A DNA stretch of 64,000 bases from NCBI GenBank assembly GCA_024760905.1, contig CM045731.1:57206125-57270124 (forward strand), written 5' to 3'. A program made the position numbers and the translations under genes. Position 1 is the first letter of the stretch, and each line of letters begins with the position of its first letter. Positions 47,662-60,794 of the stretch are shown one piece after another. This stretch comes from Plotosus lineatus. Taxonomy: Eukaryota > Chordata > Actinopteri > Siluriformes > Plotosidae. A model generated the notes under the pieces. The model did no database searches, had not been told where the DNA came from, and worked only from the letters and a program-made list of their open reading frames with translations.

Positions 47662-50600
47662 GAGTTAACGCCGCCAGCTAGCACAGACCATAACCCCCCC
47701 CCCAAGGGGCACCACCTGGCGCCCAACCAGGCTTGTCCGGGACCAGAATCAGGGAGCGTGGAATCCAGGAGTGTTCTTCGGGGCCATACCCCTCCCAGTC
47801 CACCAGGTACTGGAAACCTTGATCTCGTCTGCCTACATCGAGGATGTGATTGACTGTGTACGCGGGGTGTCCATCAATCAGCCGGGGAGGAGGGGTGAGG
47901 GGGTCGGTGGGGGGTGGGGGGTGGAGGGGACTTTCCATCACAGGCTTGATCAGGGATACATGGAATACCGGGTGTACTTTGAGTGAGGATGGGAGCGGGG
48001 TTTATAATTTTTTCTATCACATAGGGCCCGATGTACCTGGCAGAGAATTTCTTTGAGTTGATTTGCAGGGGCAGGTCCCGGGAGAAGAGCCAACTTGTCC
48101 GACAGTGTAGGGAGGTGCTGGGGTCCGATGGCGATCGGCGATTCTCCGGTTTCGGACATCCTGGTGGTGGCGCAGACTTGAGATCAGGACCAGGAGACCA
48201 GCTGTTTCCATCACCGAGGGGAGTTTTGGTAGAGCAAAGAAAGTGAACCACCTTGGAGAACCAGTCCACTATTGTCAGGATGACTGTGTTGCCCTCGGAC
48301 AGGGTTAACCCCATAACAAAGTCCACCGCAATGTGCGACCAGGGATGATGACGAATGAGTAAGGGTTGGAGGAGACCCGTGGATGCATGATGGGAGGACT
48401 TGCTCTGGGCACAGGTGGTACAAGCTCTCACAAACTCCCTGGTGTCGGCTGCTATTGTTGGCCACCAGAAACGTTGTTGGAGGAGGAAGAGAGTTCGGTG
48501 GGCTTCGGGGTGGCAGGCTAATTTTGATGAGTGAGCCCACTGGATCACTGGGGTTCTGTACAGCGGGGGAATGTATAGTTGACCTTAGGCTCACCCAACG
48601 GGCTTCAGTTCCCCCTGATGGGTGTCCTGAACTCGCCGTTCGACCTCCCATTGAGCGGCTCCAAGTATACAAGAGGCGGGCAGGATGGTCTCCATGGTGT
48701 CGTCTTCCCCCGAGGAGAGCTGCCTGGTGAGAACATCTGGTTTCGTATTCCGGGAGCAGGGTCGGTACATTAGTGTGAAGTTGAATCTTCCAAGGTAGAG
48801 CAACAATCATGCCTGATGGGAGTTCAACCTCTTGGCTGTATGAAGGGAAGATAAATTTTTATGGTCAGTCCAGACCACGAATGGGTGGGCTGCCCCTTCC
48901 AGCCAGTGCCACCACTCCTGGAGTGCCAAGACCATCGCCAACAGCTCACAGTTCCCAACATCATAATTCTGTTCCGCCGGGGACAAGCAAAGGGAGAAGA
49001 AGGTGCGTGGGTGTAGCTTCTGGTCTGTGGGAGACCATTGGGAGAGGACCACCCCCACCCCTGAGTCTGAGGCATCGATTCCACCACAAATTGCAGTGAG
49101 GGGTCCGGGTGGATCAGTATGGGCGCATTGACAAATTTTGCCTTCAGTCTGTCAAAGGCCGCCTGGGCACTTGGGGACTACTTGAACAGTATTTTGGGTG
49201 ATGTCAGCTGTGTCAGGGGGACTGCTAGGCGGCTGTAGTCTCACACAAACCATCGATAGAAGTTCACAAACCCCAGGACCCTCTGCAACTGTTTCCGCGT
49301 CACCGAAGTCAGTCACTCCGCCACTGCCTTCACCTTCGCCAGATCGAGTCTTATCTGACCCTTCTCCAAGATGAACCCCAGGAAAGAGACTGAGAGGACA
49401 TGAAACTCGCATTTCTCCGCTTTGACGAATAATCTGTTCTCTAGGAGCCTCTTCAACACCATTCTCATGTGACGGAGATGCTCATCATGGTCTTTAGAGA
49501 AAATCAGGATGTCGTCCAGGTACACGAATACGAAGTGGTTTAGCATTTCCCTAAGCACATCGTTAACCAGGGCTTGGAAAACCACCATGGCGTTGGTTAG
49601 ACCAAATGGCATGAACAAATATTCAAAGTGCCCCAGGGGCGTGTTGAAGGCCATCTTCCACTCATCCGCTCCTGAATCTGTGGTAGGCATTTCTCAGGTC
49701 CAGCTTAGAAAAGACAATTACATCGTGGAGAGGGGTGAAGGCCGAATCTATTAGAGGGGTACTTGTTCTTTATGGTGATGTGGTTCAGACCCGTGTAATC
49801 AATGCAAGGTCTCAGGGTTTTGTCTTTCTTTTCTACAAAGAAGAACCCAGTGCTTACCGGGGATGATGAGGGCTGAATGAGACCTTCAGTAAGCGACTCA
49901 TTTATATATACCTCTATGGCATCTTTCTCTGGATTTGCGAGGTTCTACAGTTGCTGAGAAGGGAGCTTGGAACCTGGGAGTAAGTCGATGGCGCAGTTGT
50001 ACGGTCGATGAGGAGGTAGTGAATGAGCACGGTCCTTTCTGAAGACCTCTTTCAGATCATGGTACTCTTTCGGCACACTGGCCAAGTCCAGATCCTTCAG
50101 GTCGACCGTGGTTTGTAAAGCTTGGGAGGGTACGGCCGCCAGTAAGCAGTGTTGTAGACAGTAGTCACTCCAGCTGCGTATGGTGAGGGTGTGCCAGTTG
50201 ATGTGGGGATTGTGGGTCTGCAGCCACGGCCACCTCAGCACCTGGGGAGAGATAGGGGCAGAGAGAACAAACAGCTCCAAATACTCCTGGTGGTTCCCAG
50301 ACAGACTGAGTTTAACCAGCTTCGTCTTGAGTTAATTTATGGGTAGGTCCTGAAGCTCAACCATCCCCGGATCAATGAAGTTAGCGTCAGCGCCCAAGTC
50401 AATGACTACATTGACTGCATAGGTGTGTTGTGCGGAGTGCAGCGTACTCTGAACTTGCAGGCACTTCCCGGGTGTCTTGGAGGGTTCTCTAGCTGCTGCT
50501 CCACTCCTCACTGTCGGACCCTGTCGTGCGGGGAACTGGGCGAGGTAATGACCCTTTTCCACGCAGTAGATGCATAGCCTGTTGGTCGGTCACCAATGCC

Positions 50601-50795
50601 TCTCCTCTGCTGTCAGCCTGGTGCGGCTCAGCTGCATAGGCTCGTGGGATTCATCCTCTCTCAGAGGAGGGAATGGCAAGGAGGTTCGAGGTGAGGCCTC
50701 ATTGAGCGTCACGGAGGCACTCGAAGACTGGTAGATGAGACTGATCTGCTCCTCCTGGGGTTTATCCCTCTCTCTCAGCCAGTTGTCCAGCTTGG
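47662..50795 (-). mobile_element. Ty3/gypsy LTR retrotransposon relic with chromodomain
   Basis: Minus-strand order: end of gag with zinc-knuckle-like CIYC...GH (about 50560), protease-like VIDLGADANFID, RT (about 50030-49310: [21 protein letters not shown]), RNase H-like (49058-48807: [26 protein letters not shown]), integrase zinc finger (CTTCAQSK) and start of core (about 48540-48250), then a chromodomain ([18 protein letters not shown], about 47850). Frameshifts are frequent and most of the integrase core is deleted. No LTRs recognised. Confidence 0.87.
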
Positions 50796-51425
50796 TTTGT
50801 CCGACTGAGAACCATGGAGTCGGACTTGGAGGTGCTGATTTTCATCCCGGTCGCCTCACACTTGACTGCGAATCACTCCCACGAGACCTGGACAACAACC
50901 TGGAGAAAAGGACAACATCATCCACAAAAAGCAGAGACGAGATCCGACGGCCACAAAACCAGAACCCCTGAACGCCTCGGCTGCACCTAGAAATTCTGTG
51001 CATAAAAATTATGAACACAATCGGTGACAAAGGACAGCCTTGGCGGACTCCAACCCTCACCGGAAACGAATTCGACCTGGTGTTACCAATACAGACCAAA
51101 CTCTAGCTTCGGAGATACAGTGATCGAATGGCCTGTAGTAATGGGTCAGGAACACCATACTCCCTGAGCATGCCCCACAAGATAGCCCAAGGGACACAGT
51201 CAAAAGCCTTCTCCAAATCCACATGTGGACAGATTGGGCAAACTACCATGCCCCCTCCAAGATCCTGTGGAGCATATAAAGTTGGTTAAGAGTGCTACGA
51301 CCAGAACGAAAACCGCATTGTTCCTCCTGAATCCAAGGTTCGACTATTGATCAGATCCTCCTCTCCAGTACTCCTGTATAGACCTTCCTGGGTAGGCCGA
51401 GGAGTGTGATTCCCCGATAATAGGA
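50796..51425 (-). mobile_element. LINE family B, second fragment
   Basis: RT palm: VRQGCPLSPIVFIIFMHRIS and SSLLFVDDVVLF, 51099-50842. The plus-strand text matches 40640-41200 closely. Confidence 0.8.
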
Positions 51426-51559
51426 CTATTATTAAGCATACATTCTTATAATGAAAAGCAATGTTTCCATTTTAAAGTAATCAAATAACACAAAGATGTG
51501 ATGAATGCAATTATTATTTTATTTACTTTACGGGGTAACACTGTTGCATTTAATGATCA

Positions 51560-52232
51560 TCAGCTCTTCAAACATTTTATCATTGAGGCAGCATCACGCT
51601 GGTCGGAATATCTTTCCACCAACACTAAATATCCTCTCAACAGGTGCAGAGGAAGCAGGTATGGCCAGATATCTGCATGCAAGTACACCAAGGTTTGGGA
51701 AGCGATTTTGGTTTTCTTTCCAGAACAACAAAGGGTTGGTACCCTCTGCCAAACGTGGGGCACTGAAGTAAACTGGGAGCTCATGCGAGGATGCATCAAT
51801 TGGCACAGAAGTTGTTTGGGTATCCATGTAGGAAAAGAGTCTGGGGTGTTTGTGTGGTTGGATATTTGGCAGAAGTGGCTTCTGGACGCATAAAATCAAC
51901 TTTTGCAGCGAGGAGGTTTCTGATTGTGTTCTGTTCTTCACCGTTACACCAGTCTAGCTTAAATCTTGGATCAAGAGTTGCAGCCATCTGGAAGCAGTCC
52001 ATATCTTCAAATGTTAAAAGTCGCCTCTCGAGTGCAGTTCGTAAGGTGGACAGAAACTTCTTGTTCCCAGTCATTTTGGCATCTTTAAAGGCATTTCTCA
52101 GTCCTCTCACACAAGGAATGACATAGCTTGAAGTTACAGCTTTCTCTGCCTGACAGCAGTCTGTGACCTCCTCAAAGGGTTCTAAAACCTCACAAAGTTC
52201 CTGAATGATTTTGAGTTCGTATGGTGATCGCT
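51560..52232 (-). pseudogene. hAT transposase C-terminal relic
   Basis: Frames 52230-51800 (ELCEVLEPFEEVTDCCQ, ATLDPRFKLDWC) and 51941-51594 (LLFWKENQNRFPNLGVLA, YLAIPASSAPVERIFSVGG) carry the hAT dimerisation domain. One frameshift joins them. The N-terminal part is cut by a SINE. Confidence 0.85.
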
Positions 52233-52237
52233 GAATT

Positions 52238-52400
52238 GGGCAGTGGTGGTCTAGTGGATAGGGCTCAGGATCGCTGATCCTAAGGTTAGGGGTTCGAGTC
52301 CCCATGGGGTTGTCACTGTCCCTCAGTGCAGCTAACTGGGTTATCAAAGGTGGGCCATGTCTCTCACTGTCTATGGTGTGAGGCATGTAAAAGAACCATT
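52238..52400 (+). mobile_element. tRNA-SINE, head and body
   Basis: A box TGGTCTAGTGGA at 52247-52258 and B box GGTTCGAGTCC at 52291-52301, the clearest promoter in the window. Cut before either tail. Confidence 0.88.
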
Positions 52401-52414
52401 TTAACAAAAAATAT

Positions 52415-52790
52415 AAAAAACGAGATGTTCAAAATTATTAGCCCCCTGCACAGGTCACCTGAGGAATTTTGGCCCATTCCTACTTTGCAAACTGTTCCAA
52501 CTGGCCCAAATGGCATGTTTTTTGTGCATGGATGTTCTTTTTCAGCACTTGACACAGGTTTTCTACGGGATTGAGATCTGGGGTCTGTGTAGGCCACTCT
52601 ATAACATTTGTCTTAGTATCCTTGAGGTATTACTCGACTACTTTAAATGTATACTTCAGGTCATAATCTTGCTGGAAGACCCAACGATGACCTCAGTATA
52701 AAGTATGAACAGACTTCTACATGTTTTCCTTCAGAATTCCAAGGTAGTCTTCTTTTTTCATGGTGCCATGCACCTAACTCAGTGGGACAA
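52415..52790 (-). pseudogene. Tc1-like transposase C-terminal relic
   Basis: Reading the minus strand gives FQQDYDLKYTFK, NVIEWPTQTPDLNPVENL and HAQKTCHLGQLEQF, i.e. the second Asp and the Glu region of a Tc1 transposase, with stops between. The following 52790-53150 shows only (CATA)n at 53090-53112. Confidence 0.75.
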
Positions 52791-53207
52791 TAAACTAGCC
52801 TAATGAAACTTGTTGGACAATGTCTTTATAGTGCATTTGTTTCTAGAATAACAAACATTTGTAGTCAATGGTCATTTTCATGGAGAAATCAAGAATTATG
52901 TTCAATTTCAAGGGGGGGGGGGGATAATTTTTGAGTTCAACTGTAATTCCATATATAGGGCCTATATGTATAGTGCCATTTGTTGATCATACTCATTTAA
53001 ACTTCTTTCCCCCATTCTCCTGAGTGCATTCTGCTCACATAACTTTTTTGTATATAGGCTGCACATAATGGTTGCCATAATTAGCCATACATACATACAT
53101 ACATACATACATTAAAAATTACAAATCTGTTATTTTACCTGGAGGTGTAATTTGAAATTTGAGGTTGCCTTTATGGAACCGCATACCGGAGTACCGCATA
53201 CCGGAGT

Positions 53208-55277
53208 GGAAGCTGAAAAAGGAAGAGTGTCGTGTTGTCTTCAAGGAGGAGTTGAAACAGGCTTTGGGTGGCCAGGAAGTGCTTCCAAATGACTGGACAA
53301 CCACAGCAAATGTGATCAGGGACACAGGTAGGAGAGTACTTGGTGTGTCCTCTGGAAGGAAAGTAGATAAGGAGACTTGGTGGTGGAATGAGGAAGTGCA
53401 GGAGTGTGTACAAAGGAAGAGGTTAGCCAAGAAGAAGTGGGACATTGAGAGGACCGAAGAGAGTAAACAGGAGTACAGGGAGACACAGCGTAAGGCGAAA
53501 GTAGCAGTGGCTAAGGCCAAACAGAGGGCATATGATGACTTGTATGATAGGTTGGATAGTAAAGAGGGAGAAAATGATCTATACAGGTTGGCACAGCAGA
53601 GAAATAGAGATGGAAAGGACGTGCAGCAAGTTAGATTGATAAAGGACAGAGAGGGAACTCTATTGACTGATGACAGAAGTGTGCTGGGAAGATGGAAAGA
53701 GTACTTTGAACAGCTGATGAATGAGGAAAATGAGAGAGAAAGAAGAGTAGAAGAGGTAACCATTGAGGGCAGGATGTAGCAAAGATCAGTAAGGGTGAAG
53801 TGAGAAGGGCATTGAAGAGGATGAAGAATGGAAAGGCAGTTGGTCCTGATGATATACCTGTGGAGGTATGGAAGTGTCTAGGAGAGGTAGCAGTAGATTT
53901 TCTGACAAGAACATTCAACACGGTACTAGAGAGTGAGCAGATGCCGGAGGAGTGGAGGAGAAGTGTGCTGGTGCCCATTTTTAAGAACAAGGGAGACGTG
54001 CAGAGTTGCAGCAACTACAGAGGGATAAAGTTGATGAGCCATACGATGAAGTTATGGGAAAGAATAGTGGAAGCTAGACTAAGGGCAGAGGTCAGCATTT
54101 GTGAACAACAGTTTGGTTTCATGCCAAGAAAGAGCACCACAGATGCAGTGTTTGCCTTGAGGATGTTAATAGAGAAGTACAGAGAAGGTCAGAGGATGCT
54201 ACTTTGTGCCTTTGTGGATCTGGAAAAAGCATATGACAGGGTGCCAAGAGAAGAACTGTGGTATTGCATGAGGAAGTCTGGAGTGGCAGAGAAGTATGTT
54301 AGAGTGGTGCAGGACATGTATGAGAGATGTAAGACAGTGGTGAGGTGTGCTGTCGGTGTGACCGACGAATTCAAGGTGGAGGTGGGACTGCATCAAGGGT
54401 CAGCTCTGAGCCCCTTCTTGTTTGCTATGGTGATGGACAGGCTGACAGACGAGGTGAGACAAGAATCTCCATGGACTATGATGTTTGCAGATGACATCGT
54501 GATCTGTAGTGAGAGCAGAGAACAAGTGCAGGAAAATCTCGAGAGGTGGAGGTATGCCCTGGAAAGGAGAGGAATGAAGGTTAGCCTCAGAAAATCAGAA
54601 TACATGTGTGTGAATGAGAAGGACCCAGGAGGAACGGTGATGTTACAGGGAGCAGAGATAACTTGAAGGTGGAGGATTTTAAGTACTTGGGCTCAACAAT
54701 CCAGAGCAATGGAGAGTGTGGAAAAGAGGTGAAGAAGCGTGTGCAGGCAGGCTGGAATGGTTGGAGAAAAGTATCCGGTGTGATGTGCGATAGGAGAGTG
54801 TCAGCAAGAATGAAGGGAAAAGTGTACAAGATGGTGGTGAGGCCAGCGATGTTGTATGGCTTAGAAACAGTGGCGCTGAGGAAAAGGCAGGAGGCAGAGC
54901 TGGAGGTAGCGGAGATGAAAATGTTGAGGTTCTCCTGGGAGTAACGAGGATGGATAGGATCAGAAATGAGTATATCAGAGGGACAGCCCACGTAAGATGT
55001 TTTGGAGACAAAGTCAGAGAGGCTAGATTGAGATGGTTTGGACATGTACAGAGGAGGGATAATGAGTATATTGGCAGTAGGATGCTGAGGTTGGAACTAC
55101 CAGGCAGAAGGCCTAGAGGAAGACCGAAGAAGAGATTTATGGATGTGGTGAAGGAAGACATGAAGGTTGTTGGAGTCAGAAAAGAAGATGCGGAGGACAG
55201 GGTGAGGTGGAGGCGGATGATTTGCTGTGGCGACCCCTGAAGGGAGCAGCCGAAAGTAAAAGAAGAAGAAGAAGAAG
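53208..55277 (+). mobile_element. RTE-like LINE copy 11: 5'-truncated, three frameshifts
   Basis: Flanked by ATACCGGAGT at 53198-53207 and 55278-55287. Starts at KLKKEECRVVF, then linker (to 53779), RT 53800-54666 ([30 protein letters not shown]) and C-terminal part to RCGDP (55240). Frame shifts occur near 53775, 54662 and 54942; no other damage is obvious. The target has a tandem 15-mer (ACCGCATACCGGAGT twice). Confidence 0.92.
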
Positions 55278-55289
55278 ATACCGGAGTAT

Positions 55290-55920
55290 TACAGTGATTG
55301 CAGATTGCTTTGTGGTTTCCATTTGTTGTGGGAATTGGCCCACCAAAATGAATGAGCACAGCTGTCCTTTTAGTTGTGTCATCATTTTGCATATTGCTGT
55401 ACCTGTAATAAGAAAACTCAAAAATACAAGCCAGCTACTGTAACAGTCTACCCTAAACAAAATGTCCAAAATGTTTGGACAACAACTTTGAAGACTATGA
55501 TAAAGTAAAGCATTCTGGGAAATGAAGTATTGTTTTTTTTTTTCTTCTATTTTTACACCATTTAAATGTTTACAATTTTAAGGATCAGTTTAATGAATAT
55601 GTATATATTTGTAGTGACAAATTGTGGTACAAATGGGCCTATTTTCCGTTAACAAATATAAAAATTGTGCTATGAACATAAGGTATGGCCCTATATTAAT
55701 ACACTGTATGAATTAAATACATTTTACAATCATATAAGTCTCTACAGAATAATTGTTAACTGTACTTTCATTAACATGAATTTCTCTGAATTTCATGGAT
55801 TGCAATTCTACTTCCTGCAATTCGAATTTGAATTGCAATTCTATTTCCTGTTTTGAATTTCAACTCAAATTCATATTGAATTTGGGGGTCATTCTCAATT
55901 CAATTCTGAATTTTTCCCAA
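55290..55920. other. No feature recognised
   Basis: AT-rich sequence with several AATTCAATT-type words near 55790-55910. No repeat or coding signal identified. Confidence 0.4.
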
Positions 55921-55927
55921 GTCTGTT

Positions 55928-57008
55928 ATCCATAAATGGAGAAGGCGTGGCACAGTGGCTACCCTTCCCAGGAGTGGTTGACCTACTAAAATGGTTGTGT
56001 GGTTGACCAGACTAACCGGAGAAGTCACAAAGGATCCGAAACAACTTCTTAACAACTGCAAACCTCACTTGATCATGTCAATGTTCATGAGTCCACCATC
56101 AGAAAGACACAATGTAAAAATGGCATCCATGGAAGAGTTTCGAGGTGAAAGCCACTGTTGACAAAAAAGAATATCAAGGCATGAATTACTTTTGCCAAGA
56201 ATCATCTTTAGAATCCCCAAAAACTTTGGGAAAATGTCCTGTGGACTGATGAAACTAAAGTTGAACATTTTGGGAGCAATGCATCCCGTTACATCTGGGG
56301 CAAAAGCAACACCGTGTTTGATAAAAAGAATATTGTGCTAACAGTGAAACATGGTGGTGAAAGTGTGATGATCTGGGCCTGCTTTGCTGCTTCAGGACCT
56401 GGACAACTTGTCATGATTGATGGAACCATGAATTCTGCTTGCTACCAAGAAATCCTGGCAAAGAATATTTGCCCATCAATTCGAGACCTCAAGCTAAAGC
56501 GCCCCTGGGTTTTGCAGCAAGAGAATGATTGCAGCAGTGTCCACTTCTGAAATGAAAAAAGAGCAAAATAAGGGCTTTGGAGTGGCATCGTCAAAGTCCC
56601 GACCTGAACCCTATTGAGATGCTGTGGCATGACCATAAAAAGGCTGTTCATGCCCGAAAACCATCCAATCTGGTTGATCTTAAACAATTATGCAGTGAAG
56701 AGTAGACCAAAATCCCATCACAGCGATGTGAAAGACTCATCACCTCTTATCGCAAACGCTTGACTGCAGTTATTGGTGCAAAAGGTGGTTCAACCAGCTA
56801 TTAGGCTTAGGGGGCAATTACTTATTCACATAGGCCCTTGTAGTTTCAGATGTTTTTTTTCAACTTAATAAATGCAATTGGCACGGAAAAAACTTGTGTT
56901 TTATTTTTGTATAATATTGAGGTTTACTTGATCTGAAATGGATGTCAGTGACAAATGTGCAAAAAATTTCAGAAATTGGTCAAGGGGCAAAAACTTTTGG
57001 ACAGCACT
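55928..57008 (+). mobile_element. Tc1-like relic, third family, second copy
   Basis: Transposase pieces WTDETKVEHFGSN (about 56248), TVKHGGESVMIWACFAASG (56344), LNPIEMLWHD (about 56605) and a diverged 3' end. It ends at the same genomic junction (CTGTATTGGTATAAGG) as the copy at 43.8-45.24 kb. Confidence 0.85.
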
Positions 57009-57189
57009 GTATTGGTATAAGGAATTCTAAAGAAGACTTACATTTTCAGTTTTCACAAATGCAGAAAAATTATTTAATTATTAAAACGCTCCTAGATTTA
57101 GTGCACCTTAAAAATACAACAAAGTAAGCACATATTCAGAGAAACTAAAAAATGTGCGGTAAGAAATAGAAAAAGGTAGATTTCATAAG

Positions 57190-57193
57190 ACAT

Positions 57194-57267
<74 letters not shown>
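57190..57267. repeat. (CT)n(AC)n microsatellite
   Basis: About 45 bases of CT then about 30 of AC; proportions differ from the sister tract at 45431-45514. Confidence 0.93.
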
Positions 57268-57271
<4 letters not shown>

Positions 57272-57354
57272 TCAGATTTGAGGTGTTTCTAGTGACTGTA
57301 CTGTGGAGATTTTTACTCATCCATTTACTCATTTGCGCACCTCATCCCAATGGA

Positions 57355-60300
57355 GCTTCTTCTTCTTTTCCTTTGGGCTTTTCCCTTCAGGGGTCACCAC
57401 AGCAAACCATCCGACTCCATCTCACCCTATGCGCTGCATCTTCTACTCTTACTCGAACTACCTTCATGTTCTCCTTCATCACATCCATAAATCTTCTCTT
57501 TGGTCTTCCTCTCGGCCTTTTGCCTGGTAGTTTCTACCTCAGCATCCTAATACCAATATACTCACTATCCCTCCTCTGTACATGTCCAGACCATCTCAAT
57601 CTAGCCTCTCTGACTTTGTCTACAAAACCTCTAACATGTGCTGTCCCTCTGATGTAATCATTCCTGATCCTATCCAACCTTGTTACTCCCAAAGAGAACC
57701 TGAACATTTTCATCTCCGATACTTCCAGCTCAGCCTCCTGTCTTTTCCCCAGAGCCACTGTTTCTAAACCATACAATATCGCTGGCCTCATCACCGTCTT
57801 GTACACTTTTCCTTTCATTCTTGCCGATACCTTCCTATCACACATCACACCGGACACGTTTCTCCAACCATTCCAACCAGCCTGCACACGCTTCTTCACC
57901 TCTTTTACACACTCTCCATTGCTCTGGATTGTTGAGACTATGTTCTTAAAATCCTCCACCTTCTTTATCTCTGCTCCCTATAAACCTCACCGTTCCTCTT
58001 GGGTCCTTGTGGGTTTTACTGAGGCTAACCTTTCCAGAGCATACCTCCACCTCTCTAGATTTTCCTTCACTTGTTCTCTGCTCTCACTACAGATCACAAT
58101 GTCATCTGCAAACATCATAGTCCATTGAGATTCTTGTCTAACCTCGTTTGTCAGCCTGCCCATCACCATAGCAAACAAGAAGGGACTCAGAGCTGACCCT
58201 TGATGCAGTTCCACGTCCACCTTGAACTCTTCTGTCACATCGACAGCACACCTCACCACTGTCTTACATCTCTCATACATGTCCTGCACCACTCTAACAT
58301 ACTTCTCTGCCACTCCAGACGTCCTCATGCATACCACAGTTCCTATCTTGGCACCCTGTCATATGCTTTCACCAGATCCACAAAAGCACAATGCAGCTCC
58401 TTCTGACCTTCTCTGTACTTCTCTATTAACATCGTCAAGGCAAACACTGCACCTGTGGTGCTCTTTCTTGGCATGAAACCAAACTGTTGTTCACAAATGC
58501 TGACCTCTGCCCTTAGTCTAGCTTCCACTATTCTTTCCCATAACTTCATTGTGTGGCTCATCAACTTTATCCTCTCATTGCCACAACTCTGCACATCTCG
58601 ATTGTTCTTAAAAATAGGCACAAGCACACTTTTCCTCCATTCCTCTGGCATCCTCTCACTCTCTAAAACCTTGTTGAATGTTCCTGTCAGAAAATCTACT
58701 GCTACCTCTCATAGACACTTCCATACCTCCACAGGTATGTCATCAGGACCAACTGCCTTTCCACTCGTCATCCTCTTCAATGCCCTCCTCACTTCTCCTT
58801 TACTAATCTTTGCTACTTCCTGGTCCTCAACAGTCACCTCTTCTACTCATTTTCTCTCACATTTTCCCTCATTCATCAGCTCTTCAAAGTACTCTTTACA
58901 TCTTCCCACCACACTTCTGTCATCTGTCAATGCATCTCCCACCCTGTCCTTATTCACTCTAACTTGCTGCACGTCCTTCCCATCTCTATTTCTCTGCTGT
59001 GCCAACCTGTATAAATCATTTTCTCCCTCCTTACTGTCCAACCGAGCATACAAGTCATCATATGTCCTCCTTTTGGCTTTTGACACCGCTACTTTCGCCT
59101 TACGCTGTGTCGCCCTGTAGTACTGTTTACTCTCTTTGGTCCTCTCTGTGTCCCATTTTTTCTTAGCTAACCTCTTCTTTTGTACACACTCCTGCACTTC
59201 CTCATTCCACCAACAAGTCTCCTTATCTCCTCTCCTTCCAGAGGACACACCGAGTACTCTCCTACCTGCCTCCCTGATCACATTCGCTGTAGTTGTCCAG
59301 TCATCTGGAAGCACTTCCTGACCACCCAAAACCTGTTTCAACTCCTCCTTGAAGACAACCCGACACTCTTCCTTTTTCAGCTTCCAACACTTTGTCTTCT
59401 GCTCTGCCTTTGCCTTCTTCACCTTTCTTACCATCAGCATCATCTTGCACACCACCATCCTATGCTGTTTGGCAACACTCTCACCCACTAATACTTTGCA
59501 GTCACTGACTTCCTACAAGTTACATCGCCTGCACAAGATGTAGTCTACCTGTGTGCTCCTACATCCGCTTTCATAAGTCACCCTATGCGCCTGTCTCTTC
59601 TGGAAGAAAGTATTCACCACAGACATTTCCATTTTTTTTGCAAAATCTATCAACATCTGTCCTTCTGTGTTGCTGTCCTGGATACCAAGCCTGCTCATCA
59701 CTTCCTCGTCCTCTCTGTTGCCTGCACCAACATGTCCATTGAAGTCTGCACCAATGACCACTCTTTCACCTCTGGGGGTGAAACCTTTGCATCACTTCTT
59801 CTAACTCACTCCCGAATCTCTCCTCTTTTTGCTCACATCCTGCCTGTGGGGCATAAACACAACTAACAACATTGACCATCACGCCTTCAATTTCTAACTT
59901 GAGACTCATCACTCTGTCTGACACTCTTTTCACTTCAAGAACATTCCTGACAAACCCCTCCTTCAAGATGACTCCTACTCCATTTCTCTTCCCATCCACA
60001 CCATGAAAAAACAGCTTAAACCCTGCTCCTGAGCTTCTAGCCTTGCTACCTTTCCACCTGGTCTCCTGAACACACAGTATGTCCACCTGCCTCCTCTGCA
60101 TCATGTCAGTCAGCTCTCTACCTTTTCCTGTCATAGTTACAACATTCAGAGTCCCTATTCTCAGTCCTAGACTCATGCTTTTCCTCTTCTCTCTCTGCCT
60201 ACGGACACGCCTCCTGCCTCTCCTTCTTTGACCTCTCCTTCTTTGACCAACAGTAGTCCAATTTCCACCAGCACCCTGTTGGTTAATAGCACTGATGGCG

Positions 60301-60478
60301 GTCGTTGTTAACCCGGGCCTTGACTGATCCGGTATGAAATTTTTCTTTACGTTTTGCATTTTGTATTCTTGCAAAAGTTTTACACCGGATGCCCTTCCTG
60401 TCACAACCCTCTGCATTTATCCGGGCTTGGGAACGGCACGAGGATGGGCACTTGTTTGTGCCCCATCACGGCTGCATT
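57355..60478 (-). mobile_element. RTE-like LINE copy 12: full length, 16-bp TSD
   Basis: 3124 bases between perfect ACCTCATCCCAATGGA repeats (57339-57354, 60479-60494). Minus-strand order: leader with CCGGATAAATGCAGAGGG, endonuclease 60416-59513 (VQETRWKG, GADFNGHVG, STQVDYILCRR), linker 59488-58847, RT 58651-57987 (FVDLVKAYD, MFADDIVIC), C-terminal part (YGLETVAL, RWSGHVQRR), 3' GAAGGG...AAAGGAAAAGAAGAAG. At least five frame breaks. It gives the family's length and ends. Confidence 0.93.
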
Positions 60479-60794
60479 ACCTCATCCCAATGGACCTATA
60501 ATACAATAATAGGCACCGCAGGCCTGACAGCATCGCACATTGCATCACTTTCCTGACCTTGTTATGGACAGTACCAAGATTCAGAATTAATTAAAACTTG
60601 TTAAACTTATTAAAACTTTTTTCACTATACCGTTTATTCAATCATCAATTTTCCAAACTTGATGATCCTAATTAGGATCACTGGGAGGCTGACATTATAA
60701 ACATATAACTAATTACTTTAAGAATGATTAAATAAGAAAATAGCTTTAATAGTTTAATAAGCTGTTATTATAACATATAGCTAATAATTAGGGT

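Larger units (their letters stand above)
57009..60600. pseudogene. Ghost block 2: non-coding remnant related to gene C, split by a LINE
   Basis: 57009-57354 and 60479-60600 together match ghost block 1 (45239-45690). A full-length LINE divides them at ACCTCATCCCAATGGA. No LU exon remains. Confidence 0.5.

Noticed and set aside
47662..50795. Long terminal repeats of the gypsy relic
   Set aside because: I compared the sequence around both edges and saw no direct repeat; the ends appear truncated. A self-alignment would be decisive.
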